From: Lamellibrachia columna
Taxonomy: Eukaryota > Annelida > Polychaeta > Sabellida > Siboglinidae
Length of the DNA stretch: 64,000 bases
Assembly: GCA_963662155.1 (NCBI GenBank)
Contig: OY759267.1
Coordinates: forward strand, 34,762,976 to 34,826,975
Direction of reading: 5' to 3'
Shown: in pieces, positions 22,227 through 33,824 of the stretch
Position numbering within the stretch: position 1 is the stretch's first letter
How the letters are laid out: every line of letters starts with the position of its first letter
Notes under the pieces: generated by a model
What the model was told of the DNA's origin: nothing
Databases searched by the model: none
The model's input: only the letters and a program-made list of their open reading frames with translations
Position numbers and translations under genes: made by a program

Positions 22227-22665
22227 ACTCACAGCCAAGTCAGTCTTTACGCAGACATTACAGCTTACTTGAAGTGTAAAGTGATTGTTGTACTCACAGC
22301 CCAGTCAGTCTTTACACAGATATTACAGCTTACTTGAAGTGTAAAGTGATTGTTGTACTCACAGCCAAGTCACTCTTTACACAGATATTACAGCTTAGTT
22401 GAAGTGTCAAGTGATTGTTGTACTCACAGCCCAGTCAGTCTTTATTCCGACATTACAGCTGACTCGAATTAAAAAATTATTCTTCCACTCACATACCAGA
22501 GTCTTTATATAGGCCATACAACTGACTCAAAGTGTCAAATAATTATTGCATTCACATACCAGTTAGTCTCTATACAGATATAACAGCTGACTTGTAGTGT
22601 AAAGTGATTTTTGCACTCGCAACCCGGTTAGTCTTTCACGGACATTACAGATTACTAGAAGTGTA
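22227..22665. repeat. 65-bp minisatellite, about 7 units
   Basis: ACTCACAGCC(A/C)AGTCAGTCTT recurs at 22227, 22292, 22357, 22422, 22487 (diverged), about 22550 and 22615. Later units are more diverged. It starts inside the intron right after the orphan exon. Confidence 0.85.
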
Positions 22666-22977
22666 AAGAGCTCTCTTGCTCTTGCATTAAAAACACGCGG
22701 GAAGGAGTTGTAGACCGAACTGCCCCAGGTATATGGGTAGCTGTCTTGCCCCAGGGGGCACCAAGATGGCTTTTTGGGGTATTTTTACTACTGCAAATGT
22801 TGATCCTTTTATGGTCGTCGGCACACTGCTTCAAATGTTCATCCTATCATTCCACTAGTATTCAAAAGATGTGTAATATAGATGTAATGTTTGGTCGAAT
22901 TATATATATTTTTGGAATGGAACCATTGGTTGATTCAGACAGAAAAGGAAGCATTTAAGTAGACAGGTTTTCTTACA

Positions 22978-23227
22978 CCTATGTGTAACAAGATATTTGT
23001 AAAACAAATATGTAACATATTCACATGGCCTGCATTAAAAGAAACTGTAGAAAATTTGACCCATTCATTTATTGGCTTTTGGGATGATGAAATGACGACA
23101 TCTGTTAATATCATTGCAGACACAATGGGTCAGCTCTTTACTCCATCTCTCGTGAGTAGTACGTCACCACGAAGAAGTGAGTTGGTTGTTGTGCATCAAT
23201 CAGCTGAGATTTTCCCAGAAGCATATG
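22978..23227 (+). CDS. Module D exon 2 (orphan exon), copy 1
   Basis: Open frame reading ALKETVENLTHSFIGFWDDE, MTTSVNIIADTMGQLFTPSL, then VVVHQSAEIFPEAY, ending TATG|GTAAGTGAGC (23227). The start is uncertain. A possible next acceptor is TACCGTTGCAG at about 23434, giving VDGPT and a stop. The exon is almost identical in all three D copies. Family not recognised. Confidence 0.45.
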
Positions 23228-23639
23228 GTAAGTGAGCAAGGAATATATATTTAGACTGAATTAATATTACACCATTAATTATTTCAATACTATGCGGGAA
23301 AGTTCATTTTGGCAAAAGTGTACCCTGTACGTGAAAACGCCCACATACAAATGTATTTATTATTACCTTTGTTAAATTTAATTTATATAAATGTTATAAC
23401 TTATTGTATTATTAAAAAAAATACCGTTGCAGTCGACGGTCCAACATAATGAAGATATTGCCATATGGTTTCTCCTGGAAGTGTTTAAGGACAATCAATG
23501 CAGACTGTTCTGGCGACACAGCAAATGATCAAGTGTTGACTGAATTAATACCATTCAGTGAACCATGTGTAGGTGTTAAATCTGTTATTGACCAGACTTG
23601 AGCGAATCTACACACTGGGTAGTGGGTCCAAGAAGTGTA

Positions 23640-24070
23640 TGGAAGGAGACCATTTTCTTGCTGAAGCTATCTGCCGCATTTGATACCATTGGTCACAGGA
23701 CAACTTATTAAAAGTGTGTCAATGTGGTGTGGCATATCTGGAACAGAGCTGGTTCTCATAATATTTAACTGATAGATGCAAAAGAATGAAGATAGCGAAT
23801 TGTTTCTCAGCTACGCTCCCTACTTCACGTAATGTTCCTCAGGGTGTTTCACTCTCTACGCTACTCTACTTGGCTCAGTTATCCAACGTCACAACTTGGA
23901 TCACCAAGTGTATGCTAATAAATCACAGACCTATGCTATTTTGGCTACATGAGATACAAATCACTTCCAAAACTAGCTCAGGGATTGTCTCCACAAAATC
24001 TTCCATTGGATGACAGAGACCACATTAAAGTTAAATGCAAGTAAATCCGAGTTAGTTATTATTGGTGGGG
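23640..24070 (+). pseudogene. Degraded LINE reverse transcriptase remnant, copy 1
   Basis: Across frames it reads LLKLSAAFDTIGHRTTY (RT motif A, normally LSAAFDTIDH), RMKIANCFSATLPTSRNVPQ followed by GVSLSTLLYLAQL (normally VPQGSVLGPLLF). This resembles the CR1/L2 or Jockey type and is unrelated to the RT in module C. Many stops. Confidence 0.7.
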
Positions 24071-24963
24071 TAAATTTTGCATGTCTATTTGAATCGATTA
24101 GGTGCGCACAATATGTTGCAAGACGTTTCCTTATGTGTCAGACTTTAGATTGCATGTAGAGAAGCACAGTAAAATCAAAACGTGTGGAAAGCATTAGCTT
24201 AACAGTGTCGCCTGGCTGTTCTTCGATGAGAACAAATTTGCATGTTTGCTGGAGTGCCATAAAACACTAATATTATATAGCCTTTTTGTTTAGGGAGTGA
24301 CGTAGAGTGATATAATGAAAGCATTGATTTACTAAAATGCAAGGAAGGACATCAACGTAATAATTTACATGTAATTGATTACGGATTGACAGACGTTTGC
24401 TACGATGACAATAAAACTGATGCCGATTGACCAACTAATGCGAATCGAGAATAATAACCTGAATCTGAATATGTAATGATCGATGTACTTTTGTTTAAAA
24501 AATAAGAGTCCAATGACGTGAGTGACACTTAGCATTATCTGCTATTTGGTTGCACCTCCTATCGGTCGCTGGAGAGACCAATCCACAGTCACCGGGTCTC
24601 TTATGGTTACATATCGAGCAGCTCTCAGGGGAGAGATTTGTCGGCCCCCAGACCTTCCTGTAGTTCTCCAGCCAAACTACTGACAATCCCTATATGTTGA
24701 GCTTGTAACCTCCTATGACAACACGACAACCCGTTTATATAGTAGGTAAACCTATTTAGCTGAATTTGTGGTGTGAACTCTTGAAACAGGTTAACTTTAC
24801 ATTTAACTGATATAACAACTACTAATTAAACAATTTAGTTAATTAGAATGTTTCTTATATGGCATAGTTCATGTTGTAATGCTGCAAAGTGTATAACATG
24901 CATAAATAATATTACTAGTCTATGTTATTGATATTTAATTATGCAGATCTAGTGGTGAAATTA

Positions 24964-24999
24964 TGCGCATGCGCCGGAAGTTATCACTCTAAGATGGCG
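24964..24999. promoter_or_regulatory. NRF-1 / ETS / YY1-like motif cluster, copy 1
   Basis: TGCGCATGCGC (palindromic NRF-1 site, 24964-24974) overlaps CCGGAAGT (ETS/GABP, 24974-24981) and is followed by AAGATGGCG (YY1-type, 24991-24999), whose ATG opens a 9-codon frame (MASTRTLAV). This is the layout of a TATA-less housekeeping promoter in animals, possibly bidirectional. It lies in otherwise AT-rich DNA. Confidence 0.55.
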
Positions 25000-27019
25000 T
25001 CTACTAGAACGTTGGCCGTGTAATTGATATCAACAACCCTACAAAACCCTGTCTTAGGAATACAACACACTCCAAGTGGAAAAGGTTTATTATATTGGCA
25101 ATAGTATCAGCGGACAGTTGTGATAACTGGTATGTCTGTTTATTATCTATGCATCTAGCAATTCCCACCGCCGTTACTTTGTTAACTGTTACGTTAGCCA
25201 ACAATAAGCCAAAACGCATAGAAAGTGTCTCGTCTCCTTGCCAGCAACAGTCTAGCCAAATTTTCGTGAGACTAATACACAGTCATGAGTTGCATCAGAA
25301 GCAGAAAAACATAGTTGTCACTAATAAGTAATCTGTCCCAATACATTAATCAAAACTCCATATGAAATGATCAATCGTTTGTAGAATGAATAAAATATGT
25401 ATCAGAATTAAAACCATATCAAATATGTGTACTCCGTAGTACAGATATTATTTATCTACAAAGCCAAATAATGTTTATACACAAATCTTCCGCATTCTGG
25501 TAGGTCACAAAGTCCCTGTTTATAATGCTCCTTTTGTTAGTAGCTGTCTCGAATCATCTCTTTCTTCACCAATTTCGTCCGACTGGCTGTCAACGCAATG
25601 CATTTCTACCTATCTAGATGAGATCAGCTTTTACAGAGAACACCACAGGAAGCACGCAGCGTGTGCTATTGATATACAACGTATGTTGAAGCAGATAACA
25701 TGCACTCCAACACGGATGTAGCTCACGAAATGCTATCTTGCACACTCCTCCATATTTCTCCAATTGATCATTCTTCGGTCATGGTAGGCCGTACACCGTA
25801 TACCAATTTTTGGAAGAAGAATCACCAACTTCGCATGGATTGCTATATAAGACACGCTAAATGCAAGAACTCCCCGCATGTTGGCTGGTAAACAGGAATG
25901 AACCATTGTGGTCTGTTGTCTGTGCTGGCGGAAGTAATCAACGAACTACGACACGCATTGTCCATGCGCTCGGACGGCGTTGTCCTGTTTGCATAACATA
26001 ATCTATTGCAGCACCACGCCTTGACACCTGTCAACGCCCTGAATGACGTTGTAATCCTCACTTAGAAGCGCAATTTCTAAGTCGCAATTATTCTGGTATC
26101 CTAATTGTATCGACACATGCGTGTTGTTCTATTGAGGATACGTAATCGTTCTGTTTACAGCAATTTTCTCAACATGGTTACACCAAAAAATAATAGTACG
26201 CATCAGTTAGTGTACGTTCAGTGTTCAAAGTGTTTTACACTTCACCCCTAGCACACCTGTTCATTCCAACTCCATCTCGACTTCTCTGGGAAGCACTCAG
26301 CCATGCTGCAGTTACTGCTCGAAGACCATTCGTACGTATAATCACCACTGCATATAGCCAGATACTCATTCATACAAACGAATGAGCTGTGGCAACGTTC
26401 GGTGAAAAAAATTGCCAAAGCTTCGAAACGGCAGCAAGACGGTTCAAGCTAGGGTTTTCACGACTGGGAGCCTGACGTTCTATCTGGAACGTTGTCACGC
26501 CCCATTCGATGGGAGAGAAGGAGAAGGGTCAGAGAAGAAGCGAGGAAGGGAGAGGAGGCAGCGCGGGAGGGAGATATGCCGTTTGTTTGTTAATGCAGAC
26601 ATGTACAAGTGTTTAGCAATATTTAATATGGCCATGGTTCGCACCACGCTGTAGCTTACTCATGCGCGCATCTTACTGCTAACACTAGTACGAAAAGTAA
26701 AATAATAAACCGCGCAAAAACAAATGTTGCAACATAGGCCTCTATAGCTCAATGCGCATACCAGCTCATATCACGGCATGTGGCTTTTATTAAACGTCGG
26801 CAGGGAAGCGTGTCCGCGTATCAGTGTTTGTTACACACGTGTATCCTGGTACAAAGTCAACACTTGTGTCGCACGCGGTGTCTTTGATGGGGAGCGTTGA
26901 ATGCTATATCAAAGATGATTGATTGTTTGCTATAATGTTTACATCATCTAACGTGTGTCCTGGAACGAAACTAGTATTGGTATCGCATCAAAGAGACGTC
27001 GGAGTCGTGCATCAGTGCT
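25000..27019. other. Part of module D without recognisable genes
   Basis: Short open frames on both strands are not supported by family similarity. GC content rises from about 25900 to 27300, with many CpG (CGCTCGGACGGCG, GTCGCACGCGG). A purine-rich run is at 26508-26573. The whole stretch is conserved in the D2 copy and in part in D3. Confidence 0.5.
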
Positions 27020-27308
27020 TCACTTGACCTGGATGGAGGCAGAGTCTTGTAAGAGCAGTTGCTGTAGACGTGGGCGAATGGAAGAAGATTGGGTGACGTC
27101 GAGCAAGACAAATATGTATTTGGGCAGCGGTTTGATGCTGCCGAGCGCCGTCGTCATGAGTTCGCTGTCGTCGATGAACTGTCGCATCAAACATACGACC
27201 ACATTGTCGCCGTTGTCGAAGCCTCCTATTTTCGAGGCGCCGACGTCGTCGCGATCACCGACGTAGAGACGCAATCCCCACTCGTCTTCGACGTGTTTCA
27301 ATAGTTGA
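27020..27308 (-). CDS. Probable TIR-domain exon, copy 1
   Basis: On minus, after GTTTGCAG, an open frame of about 95 codons reads QLLKHVEDEWGLRLYVGDRD, GASKIGGFDNGDNVVVCLMR, QFIDDSELMTTALGSIK and YIFVLLDVTQSSSIRPRLQQ. The order (LRLYV-x-D-RD-x3-G-x2-I, then VVVCL-x3-F-x3-SE, then IFVLLDV) matches TIR boxes 1 to 3, but the helix between boxes 1 and 2 is shorter than usual and box 3 is absent. It is CpG-rich, unlike its neighbours. Upstream exons are cut off by module C at 27389. Other Rossmann-like folds are possible. Confidence 0.45.
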
Positions 27309-27388
27309 CTGCAAACTTAGCGCGAGATTATCGCGAAGCCACCCTGGCAATAGACAAAGTTAGCGGCGTGTTGGATTTACAGTGAGCT

Positions 27389-29848
27389 CACAGTTGTTCT
27401 AATAAATCAGTATTTGCGCTGAGTAGTAATGGCTTATGTTTTGGTAACCAGATTGATTTGTTTAATGTTTTTATTTATATTTTCACTGTACATCCTTCTT
27501 GTCAAAGGATATTTGATTTTTTTATGAGCATGCTGTAGTCAAGAAAAGTACGTCGTTTATATGAGTACAACCATATGGTAAAATGCATATTGCTCAAACA
27601 AAGATACATATGAGAGATTGATTTTGTAAATATTTAGCAAATATTCTATTGAAATAATGTTTTTCTCATAAGCAATTTATACACTGCTTATGAAAATGTT
27701 GACCATATTATTGGATTTATTAAACATAAGTTTTTTTTACCAAACTAACGGTGCTTTTCCTCATTTTTCACTGATGTTCATGGGTTAGGTTCAGGTAAAA
27801 TATTGTCCAGTCATTCTTTCTTCTTTTCTTTCCATACTTTTTTATCGGCTGCTCTCCATCTTTCATTTTCCACCGATCTTCTCATATCCCACCTAACGCA
27901 ATCCTTCGATCTTAGCTGTTCGTTCCCCTTTTCTTGCATCCTTGATGTTTTTTCACCTTTCTCTTCCACTCTCTTTACTAGTATGTCTGCATCCATCCTT
28001 ACCATGTGGCCTGCCCATTTCATCTTGCTTCTCACCAATCTTCCGGTTGAACTGTTTTGTTGCATCACATATTTCGTCAGGTCGTTCATCTTTCTTTCGT
28101 CAACCCTCTTTGTTCGTGTTATTCGACAAAACCAGAACCAACTTTCAGGTGCTGTTGTTGTTCTGTCAACGCCACTGTCTCCAGATACAGATTAAGGCAT
28201 GCTTGTGTAACACAAGCTCTCAGGACTTTCCTTTTCAGCTTTTTCAAAATGTTTCTGTCCAAAATGACTCCCTCAACCGTTCCCCAAGCATTCGCTCCCT
28301 GTTGTATCCGGCATCGCATTTCTACCTCTGAATGCTCATCCTCATTAACCATTCCTCCAAGTTACACAAAGCCATCCACTTGGTTGAACTCCTTATCATC
28401 CAAACTAATGTTCAAGTCCTCTCTCTGATGTCAAACCCACATCTCTCCTGTCTTCTCCCGGCTCATTATCGGTCCGTGCTTCTTGAACATCCCCTTCCAT
28501 TGCTCCAACACTTCCTGTAGTTCTTGTTTTTTGTCTGCTATCATGGCCAGATCGTTTGCATACATCCCCTTCCTAAGAACATCCTTCATGCTGATATTCC
28601 TGCTGATTAGTGCCACCACCATGACAAAGAGTAAAGGGTCATTTCCTTGCCTCTAACCGATGTTAACTTTAAACTCTTCCGAAAACCCACATCCAACCAC
28701 AACTCTTCTTTTTGTTCTCAGGAACATGACAGTTCTGGGTGTTGCTCGCCATGACACAGAACTGACTGAATACAACCAATTCATTACAAAGTCAGACTCC
28801 CAGATAAGTACAAAAGGTGTTGGAATGAACAGGTCAGCCAGGGAGTGAACTGTTAAGCACGTTGAACAATCCCAAGGAGTGGATACAGTGCTGTGTAAAC
28901 ATAAACATGCCTTTACTTTAGGTGTTTTTGCAGGTGCTGCGGCAGCCAGGAACAATTTTGGTGGACCGAGAGTAAACAATATCAAGGGTCACTTCAATCG
29001 GATCGCGCTTGCCTATCCCCACTTTGTGTGTTGGTACAGGTTGGTGTCATAAGTAGACATAACCGCCTTAGAAACAAGCCATTGATGGTGCTCTTGCAAA
29101 TTCATTGGATTATGAGTGAAACAGACATTGCAAAAACTGTAACAATGAATTGTGGGGGAGGGGAGAATGTCACATTAGATTGAGAAACTAACTTTTAGAT
29201 TTGTTCTAATTAATCAGTATTTGCGCTGAGTAGTAATGGCTTATGATTTGGTAACCAGATTGATTTGTTTAATGTTTTTATTTATACTTTCACTGTATAT
29301 CCTTCTTGACAAAGGAAATTTGATTTTTATGAGCATGCTGTAGTCAAGAAGATTACGTCGTTTATATGAGTACAACCATATGGTAAAATGCATATTGCTC
29401 AAACAGAGATACATATGAGAGATTGATTTTGTAAATATTTAACAAATATTCTATTGAAATAATGTTTTTTCTCATAAGCAATTTATACACTGCTTATGAA
29501 AATGTTGACCATATTATTGGATTTATTAAACCTAACTTTTTTTTAAACTATCGGTGCTTTTCCTCTTTTTTCACTTATGTTCATGGGTTAGGTTCAGATA
29601 AAATATTGTCGAGTCACTCTTTCTGTTTTATCTTTCCATACTTTTCTATCGGCTGCCCCCTCTCCATCTTTCATATTGCCCCTCTCCATCTTTCATCTTG
29701 CCCCTCTCCATCATTCATCTTCCCCCGATCTTCTCATATCCCACCTCACGCAGTCCTTCGATCTTAGCTGTTCGTTCCCCTTTTCTTGCATCCTTTATGT
29801 TTTTTCACCTTTCTCTTCCACTCTCTTTACTAGTATGTCTGCATCCAG
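27389..29848. repeat. Module C, about 1.3 units, between D1 and B array 2
   Basis: It begins in the C spacer (CAGTTGTTCTAATAAATCAG), passes through a full RT remnant and spacer, enters a second unit and stops at TATGTCTGCATCCA, fused to the B sequence GTATATTAGGGGGGG. The same two junctions bound the copy at 53897-56384. Confidence 0.9.
27811..28700 (-). pseudogene. Non-LTR reverse transcriptase remnant in module C
   Basis: Same remnant as the C array: YANDLAMIADKKQELQ near 28550, VEGVILDRNILKKLKRK, TGRLVRSKMKWAGHMVRMDA at about 27990-28060, and ending WERKKKE-like basic sequence near 27811. Stops and frameshifts throughout. Confidence 0.7.
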
Positions 29849-30898
29849 TATATTAGGGGGGGTGGGGACATCTTCAATCTAGTGCAGCCTCCCTCCGATA
29901 AGTTACATCAAAGCAGAACAATTCACATTATAACATAATTACTTAGCAGTCAACTTTTGTTTATTTCAGTTAATTAGACACAGTCACCTTTACTCAAGTC
30001 CATGTTAAGAGCACACATCTATTGGGAGTTGAGAAAATCCTGGACAGGCCCAGCTGTTATCTGATATGGCCTAGTGAGCTGACGTAACTGTTTCACATGG
30101 AAGGTGAGTTGTTTTTGAGGAATCCACTAAGTAGGTTATGTAATGTTATGCAATTCGACAAGTTGAAGTGTCTGTCTTTTCATGAATCCACAGTCAAAGG
30201 TGATATTTGGGTCTGTTTACATAGGTGTATTGTGGCACCAGGTAAAAAATTATTATAACTTTCAGTTTGGAATAACAACTGGCTATATAGAATTTGATTA
30301 CAGAACACATGCTGGACTATTCCAAAAATTATGTTACAAGTTCATTCGAGTGAGCTGAAAAAGTGAGTGTATTCGAGTATCGTACTAGAATACAGACTGT
30401 CTCAAGCTGAAGTAGCTCATATATGTGTGTTCTGTCCACCACAGGTGGTGGTTCCTTGTGTATGTAAGCAACTCCAACAACTAGGTAGGACATAGATTTT
30501 TTGCATGAATGCATGATTTTCATTTACCTTTATCAACAGGCTAAATTATATTTTTTTTCTGCACAATTACCATTTTTATTTGGGGTAAGACCACAGTTGA
30601 CCTTCCTGTTTACTGTATCACAGGAATGTAAGGCACGCGAAATTGTGAAATGTGAACTTAATAAATTCATATTATGTGACATGAGTGCCTTTGAGCATGA
30701 ATATTCACAGGTTTGTTTATAGAAGCTATTGGCTGTGAAATAGTGCATTTTTTGGAGAGTTTTAACTGGCGGAGGGATTTATGGGAATTTTCTGCCATGG
30801 GCCATGTGGGCGCATGAATACACGTCGGAAACTGCCAGCAATCCTGAAGGAGTGGTTTGCACCACTCTGTCAAAGTCATCCTGGCTTAGCTGTGGCAA

Positions 30899-31078
30899 CT
30901 AAACCCCACTGCTAACCCCACTGGGTTCCTGTTGGATTGCTGCATCTGATGGTTTGTGGTAACAGTGGCCGGTCTTGAAGCCACCAATTTTCATCTTAAT
31001 TCCACCAGCAGGTGGACATTTCTCCTCACTCTTTCTACTACTACTACTACTACTACTATCATGTGTTGTCTCCTCCAT
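30899..31078 (-). pseudogene. B-unit truncated transposase N-terminus with early TAG
   Basis: Open from the ATG at 31078 but stopped at 30899 by TAG where other units have TGG (SGV-stop instead of SGVWLPRL). The same TAG is in the module A copy 1 transposase (6069-6071). Confidence 0.55.
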
Positions 31079-32104
31079 TTTAAAATCCCAGGTAAATCCA
31101 AGTAAAATTACTAATGAAAGTGACAAAACCGTTATCTGAATGCAAAGACATCTAATCCACCTGAGAAACCAGATGACAGTGACAGGAGACCAGTATATTA
31201 GGGGTGGTGGGGACATCTTCAATCTAATGCAGCCTCCCTCTGATAAGTTACATCAAAGCAGAACAAGTCACATTATAACATAATTACTTAGCAGTCAACT
31301 TTTGTTTATTTCAGTTAATTAGACAAAGTCACCTTTACTCAAGTCCATGTGAAGAGCACACATCTATTGGGAGTTGAGAAAATCCTGGACAGGCCCAGCT
31401 GTTATCTGATATGGCCTAGTGAGCTGACGTTACTGTTTCACATGGAAGGTGAGTTGTTTTTGAGGACTCCACTAAGTAGGTTATGTAATGTTATGCAATT
31501 CGACAAGTTGAGGTGTCTGTCTTTTCAGTAATCCACAGTCAAAGGTGATATTTGGGTCTGTTTACATAGGTGTATTGTGGCACCAGGTAAAAAATTATTA
31601 TAACTTTCAGTATAGAATAACAACTGGCTATATAGAATTTGATTACAGAACACATGCTGGACTATTCCAAAAATTATGTTACAAATTCATTCGAGTGAGC
31701 TGAAAAAGTGAGTGTATTCGAGTATCGTACTAGAATACAGACTGTCTCAAGCTGAAGTAGCTCATATATGTGTTTTCTGCCCACCACAGGTGGTGGTTCC
31801 TTGTGTATGTAAGCAACTCCAACAACTAGGTAGGACATAGATTTTTTGCATGAATGCATGATTTTCATTTACCTTTATCAACAGGCTAAATTAAATTTTT
31901 GTCTGCACAATTACCATTTTTATTTGGGGTAAGACCACAGTTGACCTTCCTGTTTACTGTTTCACACGAATGTAGGGAACGCGAAATTGTGAAATGTGAA
32001 CTTAGTAAATTCATATTATGTGACATGAGTGCTTTTGAACAAGAATATTCACAGGTTTGTTTATAGAAGCTATTGGCTGTGAAATAGTGCATTTTTTGGA
32101 GAGT

Positions 32105-32402
32105 TTAACTGGCGGAGGGATTTATGGGAATTTTTCTGCTATGGGCCACGTGGGCGCATGAATACACGTCGGAAACTGCCAGCAATCCTGAAGGAGTGGT
32201 TTGCACCACTCTGTCAAAGTCATCCTGGCTTAGCCGTGGCAACCAAACCCCACTGCTAACCCCACTGGGTTCCTGTTGGATTGCTGCATCTGATGGTTTG
32301 TGGTAACAGTGGCCGGTTTTGAAGCCACCAATTTTCATCTTAATTCCACCAGCAGGTGGACATTTCTCCTCACTCTTTCTACTACTACTACTACTACTAC
32401 TT

Positions 32403-32462
<60 letters not shown>

Positions 32463-32482
32463 TCATGTGTTGTCTCCTCCAT
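32105..32482 (-). pseudogene. B-unit truncated transposase N-terminus, long poly-Ser
   Basis: Open from the ATG at 32482. The Ser tract is enlarged to nearly 30 residues with Arg interruptions by the TAC/TTC microsatellite. The usual RKSEEKCPPAGGIKMKIGGF segment and the fusion tail VYSCAHVAHSRK follow. Confidence 0.55.
32379..32462. repeat. TAC trinucleotide microsatellite, expanded
   Basis: About 27-28 TAC triplets with one TTC interruption; most other B units have 5 to 8. It encodes poly-Ser on minus. Confidence 0.9.
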
Positions 32483-33506
32483 TTTAAAATCCCAGGTAAA
32501 TCCAAGTAAAATTACTAATGAAAGTGACAAAACCGTTATCTGAATGCAAAGACGTCTAATCCACCTGAGAAACCAGATGACAGTGACAGGAGACAAGAAT
32601 ATTAGGGGGGGTTGACATCTTCAAACTAGTGCAGCCTCCGTCTCATCAGTTACATCAAAGCAGAACAAGTCACATTATAATATAATTACTTAGCAGTCAA
32701 CTTTTGTTTATTTCAGTTAATTAAACGCAGTCACCTTTACTCAAGTCCATGTGAAGAGCACACATCTATTGGGAGTTGAGAAAATCCTGGACAGGCCCAG
32801 CTGTTATCTGGTATGGCCTAGTGAGCTGACGTAACTGTTTCACATGGAAGGTGAGTTGTTTTTGAGGACTTCACTAAGTAAGTTATGTAATGTTATGCAA
32901 TTCGACAAGTTGAAGTGTCTGTCTTTTCAGTAATCCACACTCAAAGGTGATATTTGGGTCTGTTTACAAAGGTGTATTGTGGCTCCAGGTAAAACATTAT
33001 TATAACTTTCAGTATGTAATAACAACTGGCTATAGAGAATTTGATTACAGAACACATGCTGGACTATTCCAAAAATTATGTTACAAGTTCATTCGAGTAA
33101 GCTGAAAAAGTGAGTGTATTCGAGTATCGTACTAGAATACAGACTGTCTCAAGCTGAAGTAGCTCATATATGTGTGTTCTGCCCACTACAGGTGGTGGTT
33201 CCTTGTGTATGTAAGCAACTCCAACAACTAGGTAGGACATAGATTTTTTGAATGAATGCATGATTTTCATTTACCTTTATCAACAGGCTAAATTAAATTT
33301 TTGTCTGCACAATTACCATTTTTATTTGGGGTAAGACCACAGTTGACCTTCCTGTTTACTGTTTCACACGAATGTAGGGCACGCGAAATTGTGAAATGTG
33401 AACTTAATAAATTCATATTGTGTGACATGAGTGCCTTTGAGCATGAATATTCACAGGTTTGTTTATAGAAGCTATTGGCTGTGAAATAGTGCATTTTTTG
33501 GAGAGT

Positions 33507-33824
33507 TTAACTGGCGGAGGGATTTATGGGAATTTTTCTGCTATGGGCCACGTGGGCGCATGAATACACGTCGGAAACTGCCAGCAATCCTGAAGGAGTG
33601 GTTTGCACCACTCTGTCAAAATCATCCTGGCTTAGCCGTGGCAAACAAACCCCACTGTTAACCCCATTGGGTTCCTGCTGGATTGCTGCATCTGATGGTT
33701 TGTGGTAACAGTGGCCGGTCTTGAAGCCACCAATTTTCATCTTAATTCCACCAGCACGTGGACATTTCTCCTCACTCTTTCTCCTACTACTACAACTACT
33801 ACTATCATGTGTTGTCTCCTCCAT
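33507..33824 (-). pseudogene. B-unit truncated transposase N-terminus
   Basis: Open from the ATG at 33824. The Ser tract carries a Cys (SSSCSSRRK), and NGVNSGVCLPRL replaces SGVSSGVWLPRL; NGVNSGV is shared with the copy 2 transposase. Confidence 0.5.

Larger units (their letters stand above)
21933..27388. repeat. Module D, copy 1
   Basis: Homologous to 48589-53896 and 60052-64000. Contents in order: orphan exon (+), 65-bp minisatellite, a short open frame beginning MPQGAPRWLFGVFLLLQMLI (22746), exon (+), LINE RT remnant, promoter-like motif cluster, a 2-kb stretch without recognisable genes (25000-27000) and a TIR-like exon (-). The right edge joins module C at CTCACAGTTGTTCTAATAAA. Confidence 0.9.

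Noticed and set aside
22746..22958. Frame MPQGAPRWLFGVFLLLQMLI with a hydrophobic start (also 60487)
   Set aside because: It looks like a signal peptide but lies in a Cys-poor, AT-rich region without splice signals, and is broken in D2; left as unassigned.
24495..24686. Minus frame with CSICNHKRPGDCG, zinc-finger-like
   Set aside because: Cys/His spacing does not fit a known finger and no splice context is visible; conservation across D copies is expected from recent duplication.
25843..26061. Minus frame of 72 codons in module D
   Set aside because: No domain, no signal and no exon borders; frame openness in three near-identical copies is not independent evidence.
27089..27304. Plus-strand frame MGDVEQDKYVFGQRFDAAER
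   Set aside because: Shadow of the TIR-like minus exon; CpG-rich DNA keeps several frames open.
32300..32543. Poly-Thr and poly-Leu open frames
   Set aside because: They are the other strand and frame of the TAC microsatellite that encodes poly-Ser on minus.
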